A DNA stretch of 64,000 nucleotides from Tessaracoccus sp. (GCF_016714275.1 NZ_JADJNP010000001.1:1364001-1428000); one strand, 5' to 3'; counted from the stretch's first letter, positions 35,301-43,027 are shown. Translations and numbers: made by a program. The notes: generated from the sequence alone by a model not told the origin.

Positions 35301-35649
35301 CCGCGACGTCCTCCGCGAGGCGGCAGCCGCGTCGACGGCGCGGGCCCCTGCGACGTTCTCGTTCCGCGGCGAGCCCGCGCCCGAGGTGCGGATCGCGCTG
35401 GCGGGCCGCCGCGTCGTCGTCGCCCCCGACGAGGAGTTCGATGCCGCGGCAACGGGCCGCGTGCGCCACCTCGGCACGCGCGACCTGCTGGCCGACGCGG
35501 GCGGCTCGATCGACCTCACCGTCTACGCCGGTCCGTCAGTCCTCCCGGGCCGGGTCGCTCTGCTGCCGTACCTGCGCGAGCAGTCCGTGAGCATCACCAA
35601 CCACCGGTTCGGGCACCCGAGCCGCCTGACGACGAGCCTCGCGCTCTGA
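32374..35649 (+). CDS. putA: Bifunctional proline dehydrogenase / pyrroline-5-carboxylate dehydrogenase
   Basis: A 1,091-residue enzyme that oxidises proline to glutamate. Residues about 60-400 are the FAD-dependent proline dehydrogenase barrel (YVSIKVSSV, RLVKGANLAMERVQ, the C-terminal EFMSG-like ENFMSGAAS). Residues about 470-930 are an aldehyde dehydrogenase with the catalytic Glu in LLAETSGKNALVI and the catalytic Cys in GHAGQKCSAAS. No N-terminal ribbon-helix-helix repressor domain is present, so it is a non-autoregulating PutA. The last 150 residues form an additional domain common in actinobacterial PutA. ATG at 32374 gives the family start; the longer frame runs through the promoter region. 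The MFS gene follows by 43 bases. Confidence 0.95.
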   Translation: MSTSSVHVIGDAAIATARRWAEACRTHPEPRATKLLAAALRHPEGLRFTLDFVDTVIRPEDPTVAAAALRELARRDVGFLPAPLRLGLRTAVAATPGTLLPLVRKVFEMLVGDLVVDVGSSLAPALRRLRRRGAELNVNLLGEAVLGDEHARARLEATTRLLSRADVDYVSIKVSSVLGQHAPWGQAAVADAAVERLRPLFLRAVREDTFVNIDMEEYRDLHLTLEVFERLVLEPELLRLRTGLAVQCYLVESPLVLRELDRIAAARIAAGGAPLKARLVKGANLAMERVQAELRGWANPAHATKEETDASYLRALGECLTPERAARVRIGVASHNIYTLAAAWELAKARGVTDAVDVEMLSGMGVPLQRVIQGEVGRLRLYVPVVPRAEYDSAISYLVRRLEENAAPENFMSGAASLGADAGFLDREEARFRAALSHVDDATPKEWATQVRPEHPGFANAVDTDPALLANQEWAESIRAGLPAPELGAATLAVARLDGEGAVDGVLARGVEAGTRWADVSPAERARLLRRLGDELESARADLIRIAADEVGKLIDQADVEVSEACDFARYYAGLAEERVDGVLRVPPRLVLVASPWNFPIAIPLGGVAAALAAGSAVILKPAPPARRVAAVLTEACLRAGFPEGVVQLAHVDDGPLGRALVEDSRVGLVVLTGAAETAELFRSWRPGLPLLAETSGKNALVITPSADLDLAAVDLVASAFGHAGQKCSAASLGILVGSVARSRRFLDQVCDAARSLVVAWPDDPLAEVGPLTEPPGEKLLRGLTTLEAGQRWLLKPERIDQRLWRPGVREGVLPGSEFHQVEYFGPVLGLMSAATLDEAIAWQNGTPYGLTAGLHSLDPSEVQTWLDRVEAGNVYVNRSITGAIVRRQPFGGWKRSAVGPGAKAGGPNYLLAFGRWEPDLDAAPDDAWLAAARASDEAALRSHFRRQDRTGLSAEINVLRYRPVPVTVRVEDAPVRDVLREAAAASTARAPATFSFRGEPAPEVRIALAGRRVVVAPDEEFDAAATGRVRHLGTRDLLADAGGSIDLTVYAGPSVLPGRVALLPYLREQSVSITNHRFGHPSRLTTSLAL

Positions 35650-35692
35650 CCCCGATAGGCTGTTGCGGCCCAGTCCCGAAATCAGGAGCCCC

Positions 35693-36949
35693 GTGAATCA
35701 CGCCCCCTCCGACCCGCTCGCGTCGCTCGCTGGCGTGCAGCGCCGCACGATGGTCGTGCTGGTGATCACGCAGATCGTCGGAACCGTCGGCGTCGGCGTG
35801 GCGCCATCGATCGGCATCCTGCTCGCGGAGCAGGTCACCAACAGCGAGGCGTGGGCCGGGCTGGCACGCACGGCCAGCACCCTGGGCGCGGCCCTTTTCG
35901 GGATCCCGCTGGGCAACCTCGCCGCGCGTCGGGGCCGACGACTCTCACTCGCCGCCGGCTGGTGGATCGCCGGACTTGGCAGCGCGATCCTCGTGGTCGC
36001 CGCCCAGCGGAGCCTCGTCGTGCCGCTGTTTGTGGGACTGCTGCTGATCGGCGCCGGCGCCGCGGTGAGCCTGCAGGCCAGGTTCGCCGCGACCGACCTC
36101 GCTCAGCCGCACCACAAGGGCCGCGCGTTGTCCATGGTGGTCTGGTTCGGCACGCTCGGGACCGTCATCGGGCCGAACCTGGGCGCGCCGGGCAAGATCC
36201 TCGGCGCCGTCACCGGGCTGACGGTGTTCGCAGCGGCCTTCCTGATCGCGGCGGTCTTCCTCATCCTCGCGGGCGCCGTGGTTTTCGTCGCGCTGCGCCC
36301 CGACCCCCTGCTCATGCTTGCCGAGCGCGTCGGCACGCCGACGACGACGCGCAAGGCGAGCCTGCGCCAGCGGCTGCGCGCCATGGGCGCGGAGCTCGGC
36401 GGGAACCGGCCGGCGCGGGTCGCTGTCGTCGCCATCCTGACCGGCCAGGTGGTGATGGTCGCCATCATGACCATGACCCCTGTGCACATCGTCCACCATG
36501 GCGGCGACATCGATGTCGTGGGCATCACGCTCAGCATCCACATCGCGGGCATGTTCGCGTTCTCGCCGATCGTCGGCTGGCTCAGCGACCGCTTCGGCCC
36601 GCGGCCTGCCATCTGGGCCGGCATCGCGATCCTCCTGGCGTCGCTCGTCATCGCCGCAGCCTGGCCTGACGACACGGCCTGGGTCATGACGTCGCTGTTC
36701 CTGCTCGGCCTCGGCTGGTGCTTCACGAACGTCGCGGGCTCGGCACTGTTCACATCGACGGTGTCGACGGATGTCCGCGCCTCCTCGCAGGGCGGGGTCG
36801 ACGCGCTGTCCAACCTGCTCGGCGCGGTCGCCGCCTTCGGCGCGGGCCCGCTGCTCGCCGCCAGCAGCTTCCCGATGCTCTCGGTGCTGACGATGGTCGC
36901 CCTCCTCCCCCTCTGCGTGCTCGTCGCGCGCCCGCTCCCCCGGACCTAG
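35693..36949 (+). CDS. MFS transporter
   Basis: A 418-residue major facilitator protein with about 12 membrane segments; the inter-helix motif GIPLGNLAARRGRR is the usual loop 2-3 signature and GWLSDRFGPRPAI its repeat in the second half. It follows putA by 43 bases, so proline or another nutrient is possible as substrate, but sequence features favour a drug/H+ antiporter-like member and the substrate is unknown. GTG at 35693 has AGGAG 4 bases upstream. Its stop codon TAG (36947-36949) lies inside the CTAG that begins a palindromic element. Confidence 0.88.
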   Translation: MNHAPSDPLASLAGVQRRTMVVLVITQIVGTVGVGVAPSIGILLAEQVTNSEAWAGLARTASTLGAALFGIPLGNLAARRGRRLSLAAGWWIAGLGSAILVVAAQRSLVVPLFVGLLLIGAGAAVSLQARFAATDLAQPHHKGRALSMVVWFGTLGTVIGPNLGAPGKILGAVTGLTVFAAAFLIAAVFLILAGAVVFVALRPDPLLMLAERVGTPTTTRKASLRQRLRAMGAELGGNRPARVAVVAILTGQVVMVAIMTMTPVHIVHHGGDIDVVGITLSIHIAGMFAFSPIVGWLSDRFGPRPAIWAGIAILLASLVIAAAWPDDTAWVMTSLFLLGLGWCFTNVAGSALFTSTVSTDVRASSQGGVDALSNLLGAVAAFGAGPLLAASSFPMLSVLTMVALLPLCVLVARPLPRT

Positions 36950-37116
36950 GAGCGTGCTGAACAATGCTTCCTCCGGCGAGGACGTGCCAGGCGGGATGAG
37001 ATACGACCCCCAGATCTTGTAAGCGTATTGGGACATACCCGTCAAGATATGGGGGTCGTAGATCGCCCGATCTGGTGCGCCGCAGCCGAGGAATGATTGT
37101 TCAGCAGGCTCCTAGG
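36945..37116. mobile_element. 172-bp palindromic MITE-like element
   Basis: The ends are 21-base inverted repeats with one mismatch; inside CCTAGG they read GAGCGTGCTGAACAAT and ATTGTTCAGCAGGCTC. A second perfect block further in is TACGACCCCCA against TGGGGGTCGTA, and the two halves can be aligned as imperfect reverse complements over most of their length. It carries no credible transposase. CTAG flanks both ends like a 4-base target duplication. The left CTAG supplies the MFS stop, and the right CCTAGG is shared with the next element. A non-autonomous transposon related to IS5-type elements (YTAR targets) is the preferred, unproven, reading. Confidence 0.6.
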
Positions 37117-37173
37117 AAAGCACTGGTCAATCGGGCACCGGCTGCGGCGCACCATTGACCAGTACTTCCCTAG
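37112..37173. mobile_element. 62-bp CTAG-bounded palindromic element, copy b
   Basis: The arms CTAGGAAAGCACTGGTCAAT and its inverse differ at 2 of 20 positions. The centre contains GGGCACCGGCTG, also present in the element at 41755-41804. Bases 37139-37153 are the exact reverse complement of 37074-37088 inside the 172-bp element, so the two adjacent elements share internal sequence. The right CTAG supplies the stop codon of the convergent response regulator gene. It could also serve as a terminator. Confidence 0.6.
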
Positions 37174-37817
37174 TGCCCGGCGTCGCGGACGAGCAGGGCG
37201 AGGCGGACCCGGTTCATGTCGTCGAGCTTGGTGAACACCCTTGTCAAGTGTGTCTTCACCGTCGCCTCGGAGCAGTAGAGCACTGCACCGATCTCGGCGT
37301 TGGAGAGGCCCTTCGCGACGCACTCGGCCACCTCGCGCTCCCGTGGGCTGAGGCGCTCCAGCAGCTGACGCGCGGAGGTGCGGCGCCGGTCCGCACCCGT
37401 ATCGGCGAAGCGGTCGAAGAGCGTCCTCGTGTGCGCCGGGCTCAGCATGGCGTCTCCGGCGGCGACGACGCGTACGGCCTCGATCAGCTCGGAGGGCGGC
37501 GTGTCCTTCAGCAGGAACCCGCTCGCCCCGGCCTCGATCGCGGCGAAGACATGCGCGTCGAGCTGGAAGGTGGTGAGCACGAGCACCCGCGGCGGCCCGC
37601 TGGCCGCGGTGAGGCGCGCAGTCGCCTCGATGCCGTCCACCCTGGGCATCCGGATGTCCATCACGACCACGTCCGGCCGAGTGGCACCCACGAGTTCCGG
37701 GACGCCCGCGCCGTCGTCAGCCTCTCCGACCACCTCCAGGTCCGCTGCCGTGGACAGGATCGCGCGCAACCCCGCGCGGACGAGGGGGTCGTCGTCGACG
37801 ATGGCAACGCGGATCAC
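37170..37817 (-). CDS. NarL/FixJ-family response regulator
   Basis: A 215-residue regulator with receiver domain (VDDDP, phosphoacceptor Asp in VVVMDIRMPRVDG, Lys in FLLKDTPP) and C-terminal LuxR-type helix-turn-helix (LSPREREVAECVAKGLSNAEIG, then SEATVKTHLTRVFTKL). GTG at 37817 overlaps the upstream kinase stop as GTGA, so the pair is translationally coupled. The pair is divergent from an ABC exporter, which it probably controls. The TAG stop lies in the end of the adjacent palindromic element. Confidence 0.92.
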   Translation of the reverse strand: MIRVAIVDDDPLVRAGLRAILSTAADLEVVGEADDGAGVPELVGATRPDVVVMDIRMPRVDGIEATARLTAASGPPRVLVLTTFQLDAHVFAAIEAGASGFLLKDTPPSELIEAVRVVAAGDAMLSPAHTRTLFDRFADTGADRRRTSARQLLERLSPREREVAECVAKGLSNAEIGAVLYCSEATVKTHLTRVFTKLDDMNRVRLALLVRDAGH

Positions 37818-38974
37818 GCCGTCGCCTCCCAGGGGAGCCGCGCGCACAGCTCGAAACGGCCGCGCGACGCGCGAGCATCCAACTCGCCGCCGAGCACCGC
37901 GAGCCGCCCGCGCAGGGTGCTGAGACCGGTCCCGGCGCCGGATTCGCCGCCGGGCGTGAGCGGGTTGCCGACCCGCACCTCGAGGCTCTCCCCCGGCGCG
38001 CCGGACAGCACCACGTCGACCGCGGCGCCCGGCGCGTGCCGGTGCGCGTTGGTCAACGCCTCATGGATCACCTGATAGGCGACGCGCCCCGTCGACGGCG
38101 GAAGCGCGGCCCGATCCTGCTCGGCGAGCCCGTCGCGCACGGTGACGACGGCGCCCGCGTCCCTGCTCTCCCCAATCAGTCTGGGCAGGCCTTGCAGCCC
38201 GGGCGTCGGGTCGCGGCGCTCATCCTCGCCGAGGGCATGCACGACGGCGCGCAGCTCGGAAAGCCCTGAGCGTGCCGTCGACCTGATCTGCTCCGCGGCC
38301 TTGGCGACGTCCGGATCCTTCGATCCGACCTCCAATGCGCCCGCCTGCATCGTCACCAGCGCCAACACGTGGCCGAGCGAGTCGTGCATCTCCTGCGCGA
38401 TCCGTTCCCGTTCCCTATGGACCGCCTGGCTCGCGGCAAGCTCGCGCTCGAATTCCGCCCGCGCCGCGCTCTCCGCGACAGAGGCGGCCAGCCGCCGGTG
38501 CGCGCTGATGTAGCGGCCGACGGCGATCGGGGCGAAGAGGAAAGGCATCAGAAGCAGCGCGCTCACCGCCGAATCCGCGGGTGGCACGCCGTCGTGATAG
38601 TCGTGGGCGTAGAGCCAGCCCATGGTCCCGACGGCGCCGAGCGAGGTCATCAGCCACACCCCGAGGCCCTTGCGGCGCATCGAAAGGCTGACCACGCCGA
38701 TCAGGAACAGCGAGAAGCCGTAGAGCGGCGCAGCGACGACGCTCGCGATAGGCAGCAGGTACGGGAGACGCACGCGCCACACGACGCCCGCGATCACCAT
38801 CGGCACCAGCACCGCCACGAGGACCCACAGCCAGGGCGTCATCGTCGGCAGCCGGGCGTTGAAGTACATCAGTCCGATCGCCGCGAAGTACATGAGGTTC
38901 GCGCCCCAACGCATCCTCCAGCTCCGGTCGGGGGCAACGCCGGCCGGCCGGGGGTTCGCCTCCACGCCGCTCAT
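37814..38974 (-). CDS. Sensor histidine kinase, NarL/DegS class
   Basis: A 386-residue kinase with five or six membrane segments in residues 20-150 and little extracytoplasmic sequence. The phosphoacceptor motif is AQEMHDSLGHVLAL, and the ATPase domain has HEALTNAHRHAPGA and a C-terminal GTGLSTLRGRL. The ATG at 38974 gives an N-terminus of normal length; the longer open frame runs antisense into the ABC gene. With the coupled regulator it forms a two-component system 109 bases from the divergent ABC transporter operon. Kinases of this form beside ABC exporters often respond to cell-envelope stress or antibiotics; the stimulus here is inferred. Confidence 0.9.
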   Translation of the reverse strand: MSGVEANPRPAGVAPDRSWRMRWGANLMYFAAIGLMYFNARLPTMTPWLWVLVAVLVPMVIAGVVWRVRLPYLLPIASVVAAPLYGFSLFLIGVVSLSMRRKGLGVWLMTSLGAVGTMGWLYAHDYHDGVPPADSAVSALLLMPFLFAPIAVGRYISAHRRLAASVAESAARAEFERELAASQAVHRERERIAQEMHDSLGHVLALVTMQAGALEVGSKDPDVAKAAEQIRSTARSGLSELRAVVHALGEDERRDPTPGLQGLPRLIGESRDAGAVVTVRDGLAEQDRAALPPSTGRVAYQVIHEALTNAHRHAPGAAVDVVLSGAPGESLEVRVGNPLTPGGESGAGTGLSTLRGRLAVLGGELDARASRGRFELCARLPWEATA

Positions 38975-39083
38975 GACACGACAGTAGTGGGCCATCGGAC
39001 CCCTGCGGTGTCCATCTATCGTCGTATTGGGTGCGATCCGGTCGGGCGACGCGCCGCCGGGCGCGCGCGACGAGGATCGTGGC

Positions 39084-39860
39084 ATGACGAACGCAACGAC
39101 CGCAGGCGCCCTCATCGTCGCCGAGAACGTGACCGCCTCCTTCTCCGTCGGCGCCCGGCGGGTGGAGATCCTCCACGGCGTCTCCCTTACCGTCAGCGAG
39201 GGCGAGGTGTGTGCCGTGATGGGCGCCTCCGGTTCCGGCAAGTCGACGCTGCTGTACTGCCTCGCCGGGCTGGAGCAGCCGAGCGGCGGCGCGGTCTCAC
39301 TGCTCGGGGAGCCCATCGGCCAGCTGTCTCGGCGCCGACTGGCGGAGCTGCGACGCCGCGAGCTCGGGTTCGTCTTCCAGTCCTACAACCTGATGCCGAC
39401 GCTGCCCGCCGCGCAGAACGTCGCCCTGCCCTCCCTGCTCCGCGGCGAGCGCGTCGACCGGGCGCGGGTCGAGGAGGCGCTGGCCGCCGTCGGCCTCGCC
39501 GATCGTGGGGCCGCGCTGCCGTCATCGATGTCCGGTGGCGAGCAGCAGCGGGTGGCCATCGCGCGGGTGCTCGCGCAGCAGCCACGAATCGTCTTCGCCG
39601 ACGAGCCCACCGGCGCGCTGGACACCGCGAGCGGGCGGACGGTGCTCGCCGAGCTGTGCCGGATCGGAAGGACGCCCGGCCAATGCGTGCTGATCGTCAC
39701 GCACGATCCCGCGGTCGCGGCGGCCTGCGACCGGGTCGTCTTCATGCGCGACGGCCTGCTCGTGCGCCAACTGACCGCCCCGTCGACCGAGGTGGTGGCT
39801 GCCCAGCTCGCGCAGCTCGAGGAAGAGGCCGCGGGCCGCGACGCCGGGGCGGTGGCCTGA
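39084..39860 (+). CDS. ABC transporter ATP-binding protein (MacB/LolD-like)
   Basis: A 258-residue ATPase of the antimicrobial-export/lipoprotein-release class. Walker A is GASGSGKST, the Q loop VFQSYNL, the signature SMSGGEQQRVAIARVL, Walker B RIVFADEPTGALD, and the H-loop histidine is in IVTHDPAV. It drives the permease encoded next, whose ATG overlaps its stop (TGATG). The ATG at 39084 was taken because the family homology starts about ten residues later. Confidence 0.94.
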   Translation: MTNATTAGALIVAENVTASFSVGARRVEILHGVSLTVSEGEVCAVMGASGSGKSTLLYCLAGLEQPSGGAVSLLGEPIGQLSRRRLAELRRRELGFVFQSYNLMPTLPAAQNVALPSLLRGERVDRARVEEALAAVGLADRGAALPSSMSGGEQQRVAIARVLAQQPRIVFADEPTGALDTASGRTVLAELCRIGRTPGQCVLIVTHDPAVAAACDRVVFMRDGLLVRQLTAPSTEVVAAQLAQLEEEAAGRDAGAVA

Positions 39861-41260
39861 TGCGTTCCCTGATCGTCGCGGAGCTGCGCAGCGCGTGGAG
39901 CTCATGGTGCGCAGTGCTCATCGCGTTCGTCGCGGCGAGCTTCTCCATCGTGCTCGCCCTGCTGGCGATCGGCAGCGTCGCCGACACCGTCGCGACGGGG
40001 CTCATGCCTCCCGAGGAGGTACCCGCGCTGCAGTTCGTCCCCGCGTGGAACCTGGGATTGGCGATCATCGGGACGCTCAGCGTGATCGGGGCCGTGACCG
40101 CACTGGTGGTGCAGGCGCGGCGCGGAGCACTGGCGCGGCTCGCGCTCGCCGGGGCAACGCCCGGACAGGTGTCACGCATCCTGATGGCGCAGCTCACACT
40201 GGTTGCCGCAGCGGGCGCCGTGCTCGGGACGGCACTCGCGGTGGCGGCCCTGCCCACCGCCCTCGCCGCGCTGCTCGGTGACCGGAACGTCGACGGCGCC
40301 CTCGCCGTCGTGCGCCCCGACCTGTCCTTGGCGCTCGGCGGGGCGGCCGGGTTCGTGGCCGTGGCGCTGCTGGCCGGGCTGCGGCAGTCGCGGGTGGCGG
40401 CGAAGATCCCCCCTGTCGAGGCGTTGCGGACCGTTCCCGGCGCGGCCCCTCGACGACGGATGATCGGGCGCTGGGTGGGGGCGATCCTGCTGGCGCTGCT
40501 CGTCGTCGGCATTGCGGTGGCTGCAATCGTGTTCGCGTCGCTCCTCAAGGGTGACGGCGCCGACATGATCCTGCAGGTGTCGCTGCTGTGCATCCTGCTC
40601 ACGGGCTCGGTGTTCTCGGTGGCGGCTCCGCTGACGATCGGGGCGCTGACGCGCGCGTGGACGGCCCTGATTCCGAGCAGGTCCGCGGCGTGGACGATCG
40701 CGCGCGCCATCGTCATCACGAAGGGCGAGCGGCTCGCCCGCACCGTGACCCCCATCATGCTGACCGTCGGGCTGCTCGTCGGCCTCGGGTTCATCGGCGC
40801 CTCCGCCGTCGAGCTGATGCACTCGATGGGCTACGAGGATGTCCAGGGGGTCACCATCGTCTCCCTCCTCGTGCTGATCGCCCTCGCGCTCGTGATCTCG
40901 ATCTCGGGCGGCGTGAGCGTGTTGTTGATGATGTCGCGGCAACGGGAGGCCGAGCTGGCGCTGAGCGGCGTCATCGGCGCGACGCCGCGTCAGCAGGCGC
41001 TCATCCCCGTGCTGGAGGGCGTCATCATCACCGTCACGGCCACCATCCTCGGTCTGGCGATGACCGCGAGCGGCCTGGTGGTGTTCGTCGTCGGCCTGAA
41101 CGAGATCGGACTCCCCGCCTCGGTCATCATGCCGTGGGGCCTTCTGGTGTCCGTCGTGTTGATCTGCGGCGCGGTCGTCGTCGCCTCGACGACGTTGCCT
41201 GTGCTGCCTTCGCTGCGCAGATCTGCGCGCCAGGTGGTTGCCCAACTATCGGCCGAGTAG
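39860..41260 (+). CDS. ABC transporter permease (FtsX-like, duplicated)
   Basis: A 466-residue membrane protein with about eight membrane segments in two FtsX-like halves: helix 1 near residues 15-45, a cluster near residues 65-175, a second helix after residue 205 and a final cluster at residues 300-450. The pattern (ALARLALAGATPGQVSRIL and ELALSGVIGATPRQQALI as matching cytoplasmic coupling segments) is typical of peptide or antibiotic resistance exporters in actinobacteria. No large extracytoplasmic sensor loop of BceB type is present. It is coupled to the ATPase gene by a 1-base overlap. Confidence 0.9.
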   Translation: MRSLIVAELRSAWSSWCAVLIAFVAASFSIVLALLAIGSVADTVATGLMPPEEVPALQFVPAWNLGLAIIGTLSVIGAVTALVVQARRGALARLALAGATPGQVSRILMAQLTLVAAAGAVLGTALAVAALPTALAALLGDRNVDGALAVVRPDLSLALGGAAGFVAVALLAGLRQSRVAAKIPPVEALRTVPGAAPRRRMIGRWVGAILLALLVVGIAVAAIVFASLLKGDGADMILQVSLLCILLTGSVFSVAAPLTIGALTRAWTALIPSRSAAWTIARAIVITKGERLARTVTPIMLTVGLLVGLGFIGASAVELMHSMGYEDVQGVTIVSLLVLIALALVISISGGVSVLLMMSRQREAELALSGVIGATPRQQALIPVLEGVIITVTATILGLAMTASGLVVFVVGLNEIGLPASVIMPWGLLVSVVLICGAVVVASTTLPVLPSLRRSARQVVAQLSAE

Positions 41261-41314
41261 GCCGAAACCCCCGGTTTGCCTGGTTTCGCCCCCCGTTCGG
41301 GGATAGCGTTGAGC

Positions 41315-41758
41315 ATGCGCATTAACGACGTCATCGACAGCAAGGGCCGCACGGTCATCACCGCGCGCGCCGAACAGCCAGTGAGCGATCTGGTCCGTCT
41401 CCTCGCGGAGAACCGGATCGGCGCCGTCGTCATCACCGACGACGACCGGATCGTCGGCATCGCCGGGGAACGCGACGTGGTGCGCGCCCTGCACGACCGC
41501 GGCACCTCCGCCCTCGACGATCCGATCTCCTCGCTGATGACCGCGGAGGTCCACGTCTGCGGGATGAGCGACGAGCTGTCGGCTGTCGCCGCGGCCATGA
41601 CCGAGATGCGGGTCCGGCACTTCCCCGTCGTGGTGGACGGGCAGCTCGCCGCGATCGTGTCGATCGGCGACATCGTCAAGAGCCGGATCGATCAGCTGCA
41701 GAGCGAGCAGGAGCAGCTCGTCAACTACCTGCAGGCGACGGGGCCGGACAGGGTCTAG
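41315..41758 (+). CDS. Paired CBS-domain protein
   Basis: A 147-residue protein consisting of two CBS motifs (residues about 15-60 and 75-130), which together usually bind adenine nucleotides. The pattern (RIGAVVITDDDRIVGIAGERDVVRAL and RHFPVVVDGQLAAIVSIGDIVKSRI) is that of stand-alone CBS proteins in which the C-terminal helix mediates dimers. The function is unknown. The stop TAG (41756-41758) is inside the CTAG that begins the third palindromic element. Confidence 0.9.
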   Translation: MRINDVIDSKGRTVITARAEQPVSDLVRLLAENRIGAVVITDDDRIVGIAGERDVVRALHDRGTSALDDPISSLMTAEVHVCGMSDELSAVAAAMTEMRVRHFPVVVDGQLAAIVSIGDIVKSRIDQLQSEQEQLVNYLQATGPDRV

Positions 41759-41804
41759 GGAAGCACTTGATCAATAGGGCACCGGCTGATCAGTGCTTCC
41801 CTAG
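41755..41804. mobile_element. 50-bp CTAG-bounded palindromic element, copy c
   Basis: The arms CTAGGGAAGCACTTGATCA and TGATCAGTGCTTCCCTAG are complementary apart from one extra T. The loop includes AGGGCACCGGC. Compared with copy b, the left half and the end are nearly the same, but about 12 internal bases are missing. It lies precisely between the convergent CBS and P450 genes and gives both their TAG stops. It could act as a bidirectional terminator. Confidence 0.6.
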
Positions 41805-42985
41805 GCTACCGGATCGAGCACGACGGGTACCTTTGCCCAGCCGCTGACCGGCGGCAGCTCGCGCACTGCGCCGCGCTCGCGCGACATGCCGATGTGGGCG
41901 GTCTGCGACAGCAGCTCCCAGACGATCACGCGCAGCTCCATGAGCGTCAGCGCTCGCCCGGGGCAGACGTGCGGGCCGATGCCGAAGACGAGGTTGTCTG
42001 CGGCATGCTCGTGTGGATTGAACGCGTCCGGCTCCGCGAACGCCAGTGGGTCGCGGTTCGCCGCCGTCCAGTTGAGCACAACACGGGTCCCCGCACCGAT
42101 CCGCTCGCCGCCGACGACCGTGTCGGTCGTCGTGATCCTGCGGTTGGAGACGAAGGGATCGTCGATGCGGAGGATCTCCTCGAGCGCGTCCTCGAACTCC
42201 CGGGTGCGGTCGGCGGCGACGAGGCCGCGCAGGTAACCCTGGACCGCGACGTCGGTGGCGAGGTGGTGCACGATCACGCCGACGGAGGCGGCAAGCGAGC
42301 CGAGGTCGCCGGCGGTCCAATTGCGCAGGATCGAGACGATCTCCTTGTCCGGCAGGGGGTCACCGTCGATCCCGTCGCGCATCAGACGCGCGGTCACGTC
42401 GTCGATCCCGCCGCCGCGGCGCGCGTCAAGGAGCCGGGTGATGATGGCGTCGAACCGTCCTGCGACCTCCGCCATCCGCGAACGCTCCCCGGAGCGCGTC
42501 GCCTCGCGGTTGTCGGCCACCCAGGCGACGAGCTCGTCCTCGATGTCGGCCGGCCAGCCAAGCCAGGTGCTCTGCGCCCGCACCGCGAAAGGGGTTCCGA
42601 CGTCCAGCACGGTCCGCACGGTCACCCCCCGGGGCAGCGCCCCGACGATCGCCTCGGCGTGCGCACGACACTGCGGCTCCTGGGCGGCCACCTCCTCGTC
42701 GGTGAGGTAGGCATCGATCAGCGCCCGGTAGGCGCGGTGCTCCTCCCCGTCGAGGCTGTTGGGCAGCGCCCGGTGCGCGGAGACGGCGCTGGAGAACGTG
42801 CGTGCGTCGAGTGCGGCGGCGCGCACGTCAGCGTGCCCGAGCAGCATCACCGTGCCGTCCGGGGCCCTGAGCACGGGACACGCCTCCCGCTGCGCGTCGA
42901 GCATGACGCGCAGATCGGGCTGAGTACCCGCCTCCGAGTGCGGGTCGGCTGTGATGTCGGTTGTGGCGTCGGCAGGTTCGGACAT
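41801..42985 (-). CDS. Cytochrome P450
   Basis: A 394-residue bacterial class I-type P450. The heme-binding loop FGIGPHVCPGRAL carries the axial Cys; the K-helix ExxR is EEILR. The I-helix reads NWTAGDLGSLAAS, lacking the usual acid-Thr pair of AGxD/ET, so oxygen activation may differ from standard members. No ferredoxin or reductase gene is nearby, and the substrate is unknown. Its TAG stop lies in the palindromic element copy c. A 142-base gap separates it from rpsO, with the rpsO terminator in between. Confidence 0.92.
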   Translation of the reverse strand: MSEPADATTDITADPHSEAGTQPDLRVMLDAQREACPVLRAPDGTVMLLGHADVRAAALDARTFSSAVSAHRALPNSLDGEEHRAYRALIDAYLTDEEVAAQEPQCRAHAEAIVGALPRGVTVRTVLDVGTPFAVRAQSTWLGWPADIEDELVAWVADNREATRSGERSRMAEVAGRFDAIITRLLDARRGGGIDDVTARLMRDGIDGDPLPDKEIVSILRNWTAGDLGSLAASVGVIVHHLATDVAVQGYLRGLVAADRTREFEDALEEILRIDDPFVSNRRITTTDTVVGGERIGAGTRVVLNWTAANRDPLAFAEPDAFNPHEHAADNLVFGIGPHVCPGRALTLMELRVIVWELLSQTAHIGMSRERGAVRELPPVSGWAKVPVVLDPVA

Positions 42986-43027
42986 GCTCCGACAATACGA
43001 CGATCGGCCGACCTGGGGAACGAATCA

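Noticed and set aside
37042..37323. Short minus-strand frame crossing the palindromic elements
   Set aside because: Most of it is antisense or off-frame to the response regulator; the element part reads differently in each half and resembles no transposase.
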